A stretch of DNA of 25,762 nucleotides, taken from NCBI RefSeq assembly GCF_938036805.1, contig NZ_CALHWC010000223.1, positions 1-25,762 of the forward strand, read 5' to 3'. Below the pieces are notes generated by a model. That model was not told where the DNA came from. It saw nothing but the letters and a program-made list of their open reading frames with translations, and did no database searches. This DNA comes from an uncultured Streptococcus sp. (GTDB lineage: Bacteria > Bacillota > Bacilli > Lactobacillales > Streptococcaceae). Made by a program: the position numbers and the translations under genes. Positions 14,534 to 22,720 of this stretch are shown piece by piece (position 1 is the first letter of the stretch; the number at the start of each line of letters is the position of its first letter).

Positions 14534-15301
14534 ATGAGTATAAAAGTCATTATTGCTGGTTTCAAGGGAAAGATGGGACAAGCAGCCTATAAGATGGTAA
14601 CAGAAGATCCTGAGTTGGCATTGGCCGGTCTGTTAGATCCTTTTACAGATGAAAAGGAAGTAGCGGGAGTTCCAGTTTTCAATACTAAAGAAGAACTTAC
14701 TGGTCTTCAGGCGGATGTCTGGATTGACTTTACGACTCCCAAAGTGGCTTATGAAAATACTCGCTTTGCTCTTGAAAATGGATTTGCTCCGGTGGTCGGA
14801 ACGACTGGTTTTACGCCTGAGCAGATTGAAGAATTGACCCAACTATCTCGTCAAAAGAGTCTGGGCGGTTTGATTGCGCCGAATTTTGCTCTGGGAGCGG
14901 TTTTGCTTATGCAGTTTGCAGCCCAAGCAGCCAAGTATTTCCCAGATGTGGAAATTATTGAGCTGCATCATGACAACAAGAAGGATGCACCGAGTGGCAC
15001 GGCTATCAAAACAGCTGAATTAATCAGTCAAGTTCGGACGAGTAAGCAGCAGGGAGCAGCTGATGAGGAAGAATCTTTGTCTGGTGCCCGTGGAGCTGCC
15101 TTTGACGGCATGCGGATTCACTCAGTGCGTTTGCCGGGCTTGGTGGCCCATCAGGAAGTTATCTTTGGTAGCCAAGGAGAAGGGCTGACTTTGCGGCATG
15201 ACTCCTATGACCGAGTTTCCTTTATGACTGGGGTAAATCTGGGTATCAAAGAGGTAGTCAAGCGCTCTGAATTGGTCTATGGATTGGAACATTTACTATG
15301 A
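14534..15301 (+). CDS. dapB: 4-hydroxy-tetrahydrodipicolinate reductase
   Basis: A 255-aa enzyme that reduces 4-hydroxy-tetrahydrodipicolinate with NAD(P)H in the diaminopimelate/lysine pathway, which in streptococci supplies the lysine of peptidoglycan cross-bridges. The nucleotide-binding motif is GFKGKMG (residues 9-15). The substrate and catalytic segment is ELHHDNKKDAPSGTA (143-157), with the catalytic His and Lys. The VGTTGF loop is at 88-93. Length is normal. GAGAGG about 10 bases upstream serves as ribosome-binding site. The stop overlaps the cca start by four bases. Confidence 0.97.
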   Translation: MSIKVIIAGFKGKMGQAAYKMVTEDPELALAGLLDPFTDEKEVAGVPVFNTKEELTGLQADVWIDFTTPKVAYENTRFALENGFAPVVGTTGFTPEQIEELTQLSRQKSLGGLIAPNFALGAVLLMQFAAQAAKYFPDVEIIELHHDNKKDAPSGTAIKTAELISQVRTSKQQGAADEEESLSGARGAAFDGMRIHSVRLPGLVAHQEVIFGSQGEGLTLRHDSYDRVSFMTGVNLGIKEVVKRSELVYGLEHLL

Positions 15302-16503
15302 GATTAGAGAAGATGCCTTCTGAGTTTCAGGAGGCTTTGCCAGTATTAGAGAAGATTAAAGAGGCTGGTTTTGAGGCTTATTTTGTCGGTGGTTCTGTAC
15401 GAGACGCTCTGTTGAATCGGCCAATTCACGATGTGGATATTGCTAGTTCGGCCTATCCTGAGGAAATCAAAACAATCTTTCCTCGGACTGTTGATGTCGG
15501 TATTGAACATGGAACGGTTCTGGTCTTGGAAGGCCAGGGAGAATACGAAATAACGACCTTTCGGACTGAGGATGTCTATGTGGACTACCGCAGGCCTAGT
15601 CAGGTCTCTTTTGTGCGCTCTTTGGAAGAAGACTTGAAGCGCAGGGATTTTACAATTAATGCTCTTGCTTTAAACCAAGAGGGCGAGATTGTAGACCTTT
15701 TTGATGGTTTGGCAGATATGAAAAATCGTACTCTGCGGGCAGTTGGAGTGGCTGCAGAGCGGTTCAATGAAGATGCTCTCCGCATCATGCGGGGCTTCCG
15801 TTTTCAGGCTGGTTTAGACTTTGATTTGGAAGACTTGACTTTTCAGGCTATGGCAGATTGCGCGCCGCTTTTGGAGAAAATATCGGTAGAGCGGATTTTT
15901 ATCGAGTTTGACAAGCTCCTAATGGCACCTTTCTGGCGAAAAGGTCTGGAGAGCCTGATCAAAGCTGCTGCCTACGACTTTCTTCCTGATATGAAACATT
16001 CAGCAGAAGCTTTGCAGGAATTATTAGACCATCTAGCAGGAGATTTTCAATTTTCTAGTTCCGAGCAGGCTTGGGCTGCCCTTTTACTGACTTTGAAAGT
16101 GAAAGATGTTCGTAAGTTCTTGAAGCATTGGAAAACGTCCAATGACTTTCAAAAGCGAGTGAATCAGCTGGTAGCTGTTTATGAGATTCGGCAGGAACGG
16201 AGTCTTTCTAAGCGTGATTGCTATCAGTATGATTTGGATTTGATTCTGCAAGCAGAAAGTTTGAGACAGGCAGCAGGCTTGCCAGTTGAATTTGAGGTTA
16301 TTGAAGCGAAACATGCTGCTCTGACCATTCATGACAAACATGAGATTGTGGTGACGGGTAGCCATTTGATTCGAGATTACGGCTTTAAACCCGGACCAGA
16401 ATTGGGACAAATCCTGACTAAAATTGAATGGGCCATTGTCGACGGAGAATTGGAAAATAGCAAGGAAGAGATTATGAACTTTATTAAGGAGCAAGTTGGA
16501 TGA
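15298..16503 (+). CDS. cca: CCA tRNA nucleotidyltransferase
   Basis: This enzyme adds or repairs the 3'-terminal CCA of tRNAs using CTP and ATP without a template. The class II nucleotidyltransferase head has GGSVRD (31-36), the metal-binding D45-x-D47 in HDVDIA, and RRDFTINAL (115-123). The base-selecting neck follows with NEDALRIMRGFRFQAGL (about 158-174). The 401-aa length is that of Gram-positive single enzymes with both C- and A-adding activity. The start overlaps dapB by four bases and the stop overlaps the ABC-F gene by four, so expression is coupled. Confidence 0.97.
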   Translation: MRLEKMPSEFQEALPVLEKIKEAGFEAYFVGGSVRDALLNRPIHDVDIASSAYPEEIKTIFPRTVDVGIEHGTVLVLEGQGEYEITTFRTEDVYVDYRRPSQVSFVRSLEEDLKRRDFTINALALNQEGEIVDLFDGLADMKNRTLRAVGVAAERFNEDALRIMRGFRFQAGLDFDLEDLTFQAMADCAPLLEKISVERIFIEFDKLLMAPFWRKGLESLIKAAAYDFLPDMKHSAEALQELLDHLAGDFQFSSSEQAWAALLLTLKVKDVRKFLKHWKTSNDFQKRVNQLVAVYEIRQERSLSKRDCYQYDLDLILQAESLRQAAGLPVEFEVIEAKHAALTIHDKHEIVVTGSHLIRDYGFKPGPELGQILTKIEWAIVDGELENSKEEIMNFIKEQVG

Positions 16504-18365
16504 GTGACTTTATCGTTGAAAATCTGACCAAGTCTGTCGGGGATAAGACAGTCTTTCAAGAGATTTCTTTTATCATTCATGACTTGGATCGGATTGGACT
16601 GATTGGAGTCAATGGGACAGGAAAAACCACTCTTTTGGATGTCTTGTCTGGCAAATCAGGCTTTGATGGTGATGTATATCCTTTTTCAGCAAAATCTGAC
16701 TATAAAATCTCCTATTTGACTCAGGAACCAGATTTCGATGAAGAGAAGACGGTCTTGGATACTGTTTTGTCCAGTGATTTGCGAGAAATGCAGCTCATTC
16801 GGGAATACGAACTGCTCATGGCAGCTTATGATGAAGCCAAGCAGGCTCGTTTAGACAAGGTCATGGCAGAAATGGATTCGCTGCATGCTTGGGAAATTGA
16901 AAGTCAGGTAAAAACCGTTCTATCCAAGCTCGGTATCACAGATTTGGCAGCAAAAATCAGCCAGCTTTCTGGTGGTTTACGTCGGAGGGTTCAGTTGGCG
17001 CAGGTTTTACTTTCCGAAGCGGACTTGCTGCTGCTGGACGAGCCGACCAACCATCTGGATATTGATACGATTGAGTGGCTGACAAATTTCCTGAAAAATT
17101 CAAAGAAGACAGTCCTCTTTATTACTCATGACCGCTATTTTTTGGATAATATTTCCACGCGGATTTTTGAATTGGACGGCGGGAGCTTGATTGAGTATCA
17201 GGGCAACTATCAGGATTATGTCCGACTCAAGGCTGAGCAGGATGAGCGCGATGCTGCCCTGCTACACAAGAAACAGCAGCTTTACAAGCAGGAGTTATCT
17301 TGGATGCGCCGTCAGCCTCAGGCGCGGGCGACCAAGCAGCAAGCACGTATCAATCGTTTCCATGACCTCAAAAGTGATTTGGCTGGTCAGACCAATCAGA
17401 TGGACTTAGAGATGAACTTTGAAACCAGCCGTATTGGGAAGAAGGTCATCGAGTTTCAGGATGTGGATTTTGCATACGGAGAAAAGCAGATTTTGTCGCA
17501 TTTCAATCTCTTGCTGCAAAACAAAGATCGACTGGGCATTGTCGGAGATAATGGAGTAGGCAAGTCTACTTTGCTCAATCTCATTGCTGGTCAGTTGCAG
17601 CCTCAGTCTGGTCAGGTCATAATCGGCGAGACAGTTCGAGTGGCTTATTTCTCTCAACAGATTGAAGGCTTGGATGAGTCCAAGCGCGTCATTAATTACT
17701 TGCAGGAAGTGGCGGAAGAAGTTAAGACAGGGAGCGGCACAACATCTATTGCTGAGCTCTTGGAGCAGTTTCTCTTTCCTCGCTCAAGTCACGGAACCTT
17801 GATTGAGAAGTTGTCTGGCGGTGAAAAGAAGCGGCTCTACCTGCTCAAGCTTTTACTTGAGAAGCCCAATGTCCTGCTTCTGGACGAGCCGACCAATGAT
17901 TTGGATATCGCAACCTTGACAGTTCTAGAAAATTTCTTGCAGGGCTTTGCAGGGCCAGTGATCACAGTTAGCCACGATCGCTATTTCCTCGATAAAGTAG
18001 CCAGCAAGATTTTAGCTTTTGAAGATGGACAGGTCAGAGAGTTCTTTGGCAACTACACGGACTATCTGGATGAGAAGGCTTTTAGACAATCCAGCACAGC
18101 TATTTCCCAAAAGAAAGAAAAGGAAAAGCCAGTCAAGGCGCGGGAGCAGAAGAAGCGGATGAGCTACTTTGAAAAGCAAGAGTGGGAGACCATCGAGGCG
18201 GATATCGAGGAGCTGGAGGCACGTATCGCCGCCATTGAGATGGAAATGGAACAGAACGGTTCGGACTTTACCAAGCTATCGGAACTTCAGAAGGAGCTGG
18301 ATGACAAGAACGAGCAGCTTCTTGAAAAGTATGAGCGCTATGAGTATTTGAGTGAGTTGGAGTAA
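16500..18365 (+). CDS. ABC-F ATPase, Uup-like
   Basis: A 621-aa soluble protein with two ABC ATPase domains and no membrane segment, so not a transporter. Domain 1 has Walker A GVNGTGKT (36-43), signature LSGGLRRR and Walker B LLLLDEPTNHLD. Domain 2 has Walker A GDNGVGKS (349-356), signature LSGGEKKR and LLLDEPTNDLD. The inter-domain linker is rich in Arg/Gln (WMRRQPQARATKQQAR), as in ribosome-acting ABC-F proteins. The C-terminus from about 540 is a Lys/Glu-rich coiled coil as in Uup. Uup-type proteins act on ribosomes and are linked to DNA transactions; a resistance role is not suggested by the context. It is the last gene of the degV-dapB-cca run. Confidence 0.93.
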   Translation: MSDFIVENLTKSVGDKTVFQEISFIIHDLDRIGLIGVNGTGKTTLLDVLSGKSGFDGDVYPFSAKSDYKISYLTQEPDFDEEKTVLDTVLSSDLREMQLIREYELLMAAYDEAKQARLDKVMAEMDSLHAWEIESQVKTVLSKLGITDLAAKISQLSGGLRRRVQLAQVLLSEADLLLLDEPTNHLDIDTIEWLTNFLKNSKKTVLFITHDRYFLDNISTRIFELDGGSLIEYQGNYQDYVRLKAEQDERDAALLHKKQQLYKQELSWMRRQPQARATKQQARINRFHDLKSDLAGQTNQMDLEMNFETSRIGKKVIEFQDVDFAYGEKQILSHFNLLLQNKDRLGIVGDNGVGKSTLLNLIAGQLQPQSGQVIIGETVRVAYFSQQIEGLDESKRVINYLQEVAEEVKTGSGTTSIAELLEQFLFPRSSHGTLIEKLSGGEKKRLYLLKLLLEKPNVLLLDEPTNDLDIATLTVLENFLQGFAGPVITVSHDRYFLDKVASKILAFEDGQVREFFGNYTDYLDEKAFRQSSTAISQKKEKEKPVKAREQKKRMSYFEKQEWETIEADIEELEARIAAIEMEMEQNGSDFTKLSELQKELDDKNEQLLEKYERYEYLSELE

Positions 18366-18415
18366 CACAGTTACAAACTACATGTGTTGTTTATAGATAT
18401 TTGTGAGGGAGAATG

Positions 18416-19272
18416 ATGGAAATACAGATTTATAGCCAGCCTAGTCAGGAAATCAAGGATCAGCTCTTTGAGCTGGTTCAAAGCTGCCAGGCCACAGATG
18501 GGACTTATCGTCTTCCTTATTTGGATAACGCCTATAATTTTGATGGGGATATGCCAGCTTTTTTCTGGCCAATCTAGATCATCAAACGGTCGGTTTTTTA
18601 TCGGTTTATGCGGATGAGCCAGGTCAAGCAGAGGTATCTGTCTATGTATTGCCCGACTATCGCAGACAAGGCATAGCGAGCACTCTTTTGCAGGAATTTT
18701 CCAAAGTTGCAGAGAAATACGATTTATCCCAAATCGAATATATCAGTGAAGCTAAGTTTTTAGCAGACCATCCGACCTTTGCTGAGAAGTTTGACTATGA
18801 TTTGAATGAAACGGAAATCTGGCTGGAGCAGGCGGCGGGGACTTTCCCTGAAGAAGAAAAAGAAGGCGTGGAAGTTTTACTGGGGAGAACGGAAATGGTT
18901 GCGGAGATTGCAGCGTTTCAATCGCAGATTTTTGAGATGCCGATGGAGACTGCGCTTCACTATGCCAGTCAAGCGCTGGAGAGCCCAGATAGTCTGCTCT
19001 ATGTCCTGAAAAAAGATGGTCAAATCGTGGCGTCCTGCTCGGTGGATACAAGTTTTGGTAGCAATTATCTGTTTGCCTTAGCTGTAGATCAGACCTTTCA
19101 AGGACAGGGCTTAGGGAGTCACCTAGTCAGGTCTATCCTGAATGACCTTGCTAGCCGAAATGGACAAGTCTGCCAAATTGTAGTAGAAGCTCAAAATACA
19201 GCTGCCCTGAGGCTGTATGAAAAATTGGGCTTTAAACGAAAATCGGAAGCAGTTTATTTAAAGAGAAAATAG
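18416..19272 (+). pseudogene. Two-domain GNAT acetyltransferase, broken by a one-base deletion
   Basis: From ATG 18416 the frame reads MEIQIYSQPSQEIKDQLF and reaches MPAFFWPI before TAG at 18578-18580. One extra T in the T6 run at 18559-18564 would instead give AFFLANLDHQTVGFLSVYA, which joins the downstream frame ending at 19272. That restored protein has 285 aa and two GNAT domains. The first has acetyl-CoA loop RRQGIAS (bases about 18661-18681) and the second QGQGLGS (bases about 19099-19119). GAGGGAGA precedes the start. The substrate is unknown. It may be a real mutation, slippage-based on/off switching, or a homopolymer sequencing error. Confidence 0.85.
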
Positions 19273-19321
19273 AAGAATTATCTTTCGAAGAAAAGAGCTT
19301 TTAAGGTTAGGAGATCTGTTG

Positions 19322-20236
19322 ATGATAAAGAGAAAAGAGCCATACTTGGTTCAGGCGGGCTTGGTGCTAGGCCTACTAGCCTTGGGAAATTTAGTCGGTG
19401 ATGTCAGTCAGTTCTTGCGCTATCTTTTAGCAAGTCTGGCATTCTTGTTCTTCCTCCATCTAGTGATGGGAATGCTGACGCATACCAAGCAAGTCAAAAA
19501 GCAACTAGGTCAAGCGCTAGTGGCCTCGGTCTTCCCGACTTTTTTCATGCAGGGAATGGTGGCTTCGACCTATCTAGCGAGCTGGACTTTTTTGGGAAAT
19601 TTTGCCCGAATTAGTACGCAAGTGCTGTGGTGGCTAAGCTTTAGCGGGCTAGTTTTCTTGATGGTCTATTATATCCTGACCTTTGTCTTCCCTTTTAAGT
19701 GGGAAAATGTCTTTCCCGCTTGGACGGTCTTATTTGTCGGGATCGGTGTCGCTCCTCTGACAATTGTAATTCCTCAGCAGGTGGCTTTGGGGCAGCTGGT
19801 CTTTTGGTACGGCCTTTTAGCGACCATCTTGGTCTTGCCAATCGTCCTTTATAAGACCTATAAAATTGGCTTAGCAGAGAATGTTCGCCCAAATACGACA
19901 ACGATTTGTGCGCCTATTTCCTTGATGACAGCGGCTTATGTAGCTACTTTTCCTCAGCCAAATCCTGTCTTGTTGAGCTTGCTCTTGATTTCAGGTCAAT
20001 GCCTTTATGCCTTTATTCTGTGGCAACTGCCTCGTTTGATCAATCGTCCTTTTTCAGCAGGATTTTCGGCCTTTACCTTCCCTTTGGTTATTTCGGCTGT
20101 GGCCTTGAAGCAGTCTTTAACTATATTAAATTTCGGTCTAGCAGGGCAAATTCTGCTTGTTTTTGAGGTCTTAATAGCCTTGCTCGTCGTTCTTTATGTC
20201 ACCTTCTTATATACAAAGGACATTTTAGAAAAATGA
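19322..20236 (+). CDS. TDT-family membrane transporter (TehA/Mae1/SLAC1-like)
   Basis: About ten hydrophobic segments fill this roughly 304-aa protein, with few charged residues outside short loops. The repeated two-helix arrangement and motifs such as FPTFFMQGMVASTYLA (about 70-85) and ENVRPNTTTICAPISLMTAAY (about 186-206) fit the tellurite-resistance/dicarboxylate transporter group, whose bacterial members move anions or C4-dicarboxylates. The substrate here is not readable and tellurite resistance should not be assumed. ATG 19322, eight bases after TAGGAG, is preferred to the adjoining in-frame TTG at 19319. It has no obvious functional link to its neighbours. Confidence 0.85.
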   Translation: MIKRKEPYLVQAGLVLGLLALGNLVGDVSQFLRYLLASLAFLFFLHLVMGMLTHTKQVKKQLGQALVASVFPTFFMQGMVASTYLASWTFLGNFARISTQVLWWLSFSGLVFLMVYYILTFVFPFKWENVFPAWTVLFVGIGVAPLTIVIPQQVALGQLVFWYGLLATILVLPIVLYKTYKIGLAENVRPNTTTICAPISLMTAAYVATFPQPNPVLLSLLLISGQCLYAFILWQLPRLINRPFSAGFSAFTFPLVISAVALKQSLTILNFGLAGQILLVFEVLIALLVVLYVTFLYTKDILEK

Positions 20237-20302
20237 TGCAGATTTCAGAGATGTATTTCCAAGAGGAAAGTCGCTGCCTGCCTTTAAGGAAAGCAGAGTT
20301 TA

Positions 20303-20311
20303 TGATATAAT
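20303..20311 (+). promoter_or_regulatory. Extended -10 promoter of the LysR-lspA-rluD operon
   Basis: TGA-TATAAT (20303-20311) is a consensus extended -10. Only a weak TTTAAG lies at the -35 position. A leader of about 20 bases carries AAAAGGA before ATG 20339. Confidence 0.75.
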
Positions 20312-20338
20312 TAGGAGTATTTGTAAAAGGAAAAAGAT

Positions 20339-21247
20339 ATGAATATTCAACAATTGCGTTATGTAGTGGCTATTGCCAACAGCGGAACCTTCCGCGAAGC
20401 AGCAGAAAAGATGTATGTCAGCCAGCCTAGTCTATCTATCGCGGTGCGAGATTTGGAAAAGGAGCTGGGATTTAAAGTTTTTCGTCGAACTAGTAGTGGA
20501 ACCTTCTTGACCAGACGGGGTATGGAATTTTACGAGAGAGCTCAAGAATTGGTCAAAGGATTTGATGTCTTTCAAAATCAATATGCCAATCCTGAAGAGG
20601 AAAAGGATGAATTTTCCATTGCCAGCCAGCACTATGACTTTTTGCCGCCGTTGATTACGGAGTTTTCTCAAAAGTATCCAGAATATAAGAATTTCCGGAT
20701 TTTTGAATCAACGACCGTGCAGATATTGGATGAAGTGGCTCAAGGCCACAGCGAGATTGGGATTATTTATCTCAATAATCAGAATAGCAAGGGCATTATG
20801 CAGCGGGTGGAGAAGCTCGGCTTGGAGGTCATTGAGCTAATTCCTTTCCAGACCCACATTTATTTGCGGGAAGACCATCCTCTGACTCAAAAGGAGGAAC
20901 TGGTCATGGAAGATTTGGCCACTTTACCGACTGTTCGCTTCACACAGGAAAAGGATGAGTACCTCTATTATTCAGAGAATTTTGTCGATACCAGTGCCAG
21001 CTCCCAGATTTTTAATGTGACGGATCGAGCTACGCTGAATGGGATTTTGGAGCGGACGGATGCTTATGCGACTGGATCTGGCTTTTTGGATAGCAACAGT
21101 GTAAATGGAATCACTGTCATCAAACTACGAGACAATTTGGATAATCGTATGGTTTATGTCAAGCGGGAAGATGTGGACTTGAGTCAGGTCGGCGAAGCTT
21201 TTGTAGCTGTTATGAAAGAATATTTTGCACAGAAAAGAGAAGTATGA
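20339..21247 (+). CDS. cpsY: LysR-family regulator, CpsY/MtaR type
   Basis: A 302-aa LysR transcription factor. The N-terminal winged helix (about 1-60) begins MNIQQLRYVVAIANSGTF and contains the recognition helix in SQPSLSIAVRDLEKEL. The C-terminal substrate-binding domain is of the periplasmic-binding fold. The sequence and the conserved place before lspA-rluD match the streptococcal CpsY/MtaR regulators, which in other species control methionine uptake and metabolism and affect survival in the host. Its target genes here are not in view. It has its own extended -10 promoter. The stop overlaps lspA by four bases, so regulator and lipoprotein processing genes share a transcript. Confidence 0.92.
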   Translation: MNIQQLRYVVAIANSGTFREAAEKMYVSQPSLSIAVRDLEKELGFKVFRRTSSGTFLTRRGMEFYERAQELVKGFDVFQNQYANPEEEKDEFSIASQHYDFLPPLITEFSQKYPEYKNFRIFESTTVQILDEVAQGHSEIGIIYLNNQNSKGIMQRVEKLGLEVIELIPFQTHIYLREDHPLTQKEELVMEDLATLPTVRFTQEKDEYLYYSENFVDTSASSQIFNVTDRATLNGILERTDAYATGSGFLDSNSVNGITVIKLRDNLDNRMVYVKREDVDLSQVGEAFVAVMKEYFAQKREV

Positions 21248-21711
21248 AACGTAAAATTGCGATTCCTTTTTTAGTTTTTCTTTTGATTGCTCTTGATCAG
21301 GCAGTCAAGTATTATATTGTTTCCAATTTTTCTTTGGGGCAGGTCAGGAAGTTTATTCCTAAGATTGTCAGTTTGACTTACTTGAGAAATACTGGTGCCG
21401 CCTTTTCTATCTTGGAAAATCAGCAGTGGTTTTTCGCCTTGATTACCTGTACCGTGATTGGAGTTGCTGTTTGGTATTTGATTAAAAATATCCAAGCTTC
21501 CAAGTGGATTCTGACGGGACTAATTCTAATTATTGCTGGTGGATTGGGCAATTTCATTGACCGGATCCAGCAAGGATTTGTAGTGGATATGTTCCAGCTA
21601 GATTTTGTCAATTTTGCTATTTTTAACGTAGCGGATATGTACCTGACTGTTGGAGTAGCGATTTTATTACTGGTAATCTTGAAGGAAGAAACAAATGGAA
21701 TTGAAAATTGA
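21244..21711 (+). CDS. lspA: Lipoprotein signal peptidase II
   Basis: This 155-aa integral membrane aspartyl protease removes signal peptides from prolipoproteins after lipid attachment. There are four transmembrane segments. Motifs are NTGAAFSIL (49-57), GGLGNFIDR (99-107) and the catalytic pair D115 (VVDMF) and D131 (FNVAD). Length is typical. The start overlaps the LysR stop (ATGA). The last 17 bases overlap rluD in another frame. A client lipoprotein is encoded nearby at 24589. Confidence 0.97.
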   Translation: MKRKIAIPFLVFLLIALDQAVKYYIVSNFSLGQVRKFIPKIVSLTYLRNTGAAFSILENQQWFFALITCTVIGVAVWYLIKNIQASKWILTGLILIIAGGLGNFIDRIQQGFVVDMFQLDFVNFAIFNVADMYLTVGVAILLLVILKEETNGIEN

Positions 21712-22597
21712 TGCAACAGCCGCAGGCCTGCGTTTGGACAAGGCAGTGGCGGACTTGACAGAGCTATCCCGAGGTTTAGCTAATGAGCAGATAAAAAATG
21801 GCCAGATTTTGGTTAATGGAGAGGCAAAAAAAGCCAAGTATGCCGTCAAAGAGGGTGATGTCATTTCCTATGAAGTACCTGAGCCAGAGGTGGTTGAGTA
21901 TGTGGCAGAGGATCTTCCGCTAGAAATTGTTTATCAGGATGAAGATGTGGCCGTCGTCAACAAGCCACAAGGCATGGTGGTTCACCCGTCAGCTGGGCAT
22001 ACCAGAGGTACTCTGGTCAATGCTCTCATGTACCACATCAAAGACCTTTCTGGCATCAATGGTGTGCTGCGCCCGGGGATTGTCCATCGGATTGATAAGG
22101 ATACTTCTGGTCTATTGATGATTGCCAAGAATGACCAAGCTCATCTGGCACTTGCAGATGAGCTCAAGGATAAGAAATCCTTGCGTAAATACTGGGCGAT
22201 TGTCCATGGAAATCTCCCTAATGACCGAGGAGTGATTGAGGCGCCGATTGGCCGTAGTGAAAAAGACCGCAAGAAGCAGGCGGTTACAGCCAAGGGAAAA
22301 CCCGCTCTGACACGTTTCCAAGTCTTGGAACGTTTTGGGGACTATACCTTGGTTGAGTTGCAGCTGGAGACGGGGCGGACGCATCAAATCCGTGTCCACA
22401 TGGCTTATATCGGTCATCCAGTCGCTGGAGATGAGGTCTATGGGCCACGTAAGACCCTGAAAGGGCACGGTCAATTTTTGCATGCGCGAACACTGGGCTT
22501 CACCCATCCTCGGACTGGTGAAGTGCTGGAATTTACAGCTGAAGCGCCAGCTATTTTCCTAGAAACTCTTGAAAAACTCAGAAAAGTCCATGACTAA
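21695..22597 (+). CDS. rluD: RluA/RluD-family 23S rRNA pseudouridine synthase
   Basis: This 300-aa enzyme isomerises uridines in large-subunit rRNA. The N-terminal S4 RNA-binding domain covers about residues 10-65 (RLDKAVADL...NGQILVNGE). The catalytic domain has HRIDKDTSGLLMIAKN with the nucleophile Asp in RIDKDTSG (about 131-138), and the later LETGRTHQIRVHMA motif. AAGGAAG about 10 bases upstream, inside lspA, supports ATG 21695. The exact target positions (RluD-like 1911/1915/1917) are inferred from the family only. It is followed by a terminator at 22642-22667. Confidence 0.93.
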   Translation: MELKIDATAAGLRLDKAVADLTELSRGLANEQIKNGQILVNGEAKKAKYAVKEGDVISYEVPEPEVVEYVAEDLPLEIVYQDEDVAVVNKPQGMVVHPSAGHTRGTLVNALMYHIKDLSGINGVLRPGIVHRIDKDTSGLLMIAKNDQAHLALADELKDKKSLRKYWAIVHGNLPNDRGVIEAPIGRSEKDRKKQAVTAKGKPALTRFQVLERFGDYTLVELQLETGRTHQIRVHMAYIGHPVAGDEVYGPRKTLKGHGQFLHARTLGFTHPRTGEVLEFTAEAPAIFLETLEKLRKVHD

Positions 22598-22641
22598 TCG
22601 TCTCCGTATTTATGAGACTCTAGATAAATGGAAAATTAAGT

Positions 22642-22667
22642 CGACTGTCTTGGTTACAGTCGTTTTT
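22642..22667 (+). terminator. Rho-independent terminator after rluD
   Basis: CGACTGT (22642-22648) pairs with ACAGTCG (22656-22662), with a 7-nt loop and T5 (22663-22667). Confidence 0.88.
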
Positions 22668-22682
22668 ATTTTCGAAAAATCA

Positions 22683-22691
22683 TGATATAAT
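22683..22691 (+). promoter_or_regulatory. Extended -10 promoter of lepA
   Basis: TGA-TATAAT (22683-22691). The -35 position overlaps the T-rich tail of the preceding terminator and has no clear hexamer. AAGGAAG (22708-22714) precedes ATG 22721. Confidence 0.72.
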
Positions 22692-22720
22692 AAATAGAAT
22701 ACCCTAAAAGGAAGAGAAAA

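Noticed and set aside
18364..18388. AACACA/TGTGTT hairpin after the ABC-F gene as a terminator
   Set aside because: Only six A/T-rich pairs, a 13-nt loop and no T-run; too weak to call.
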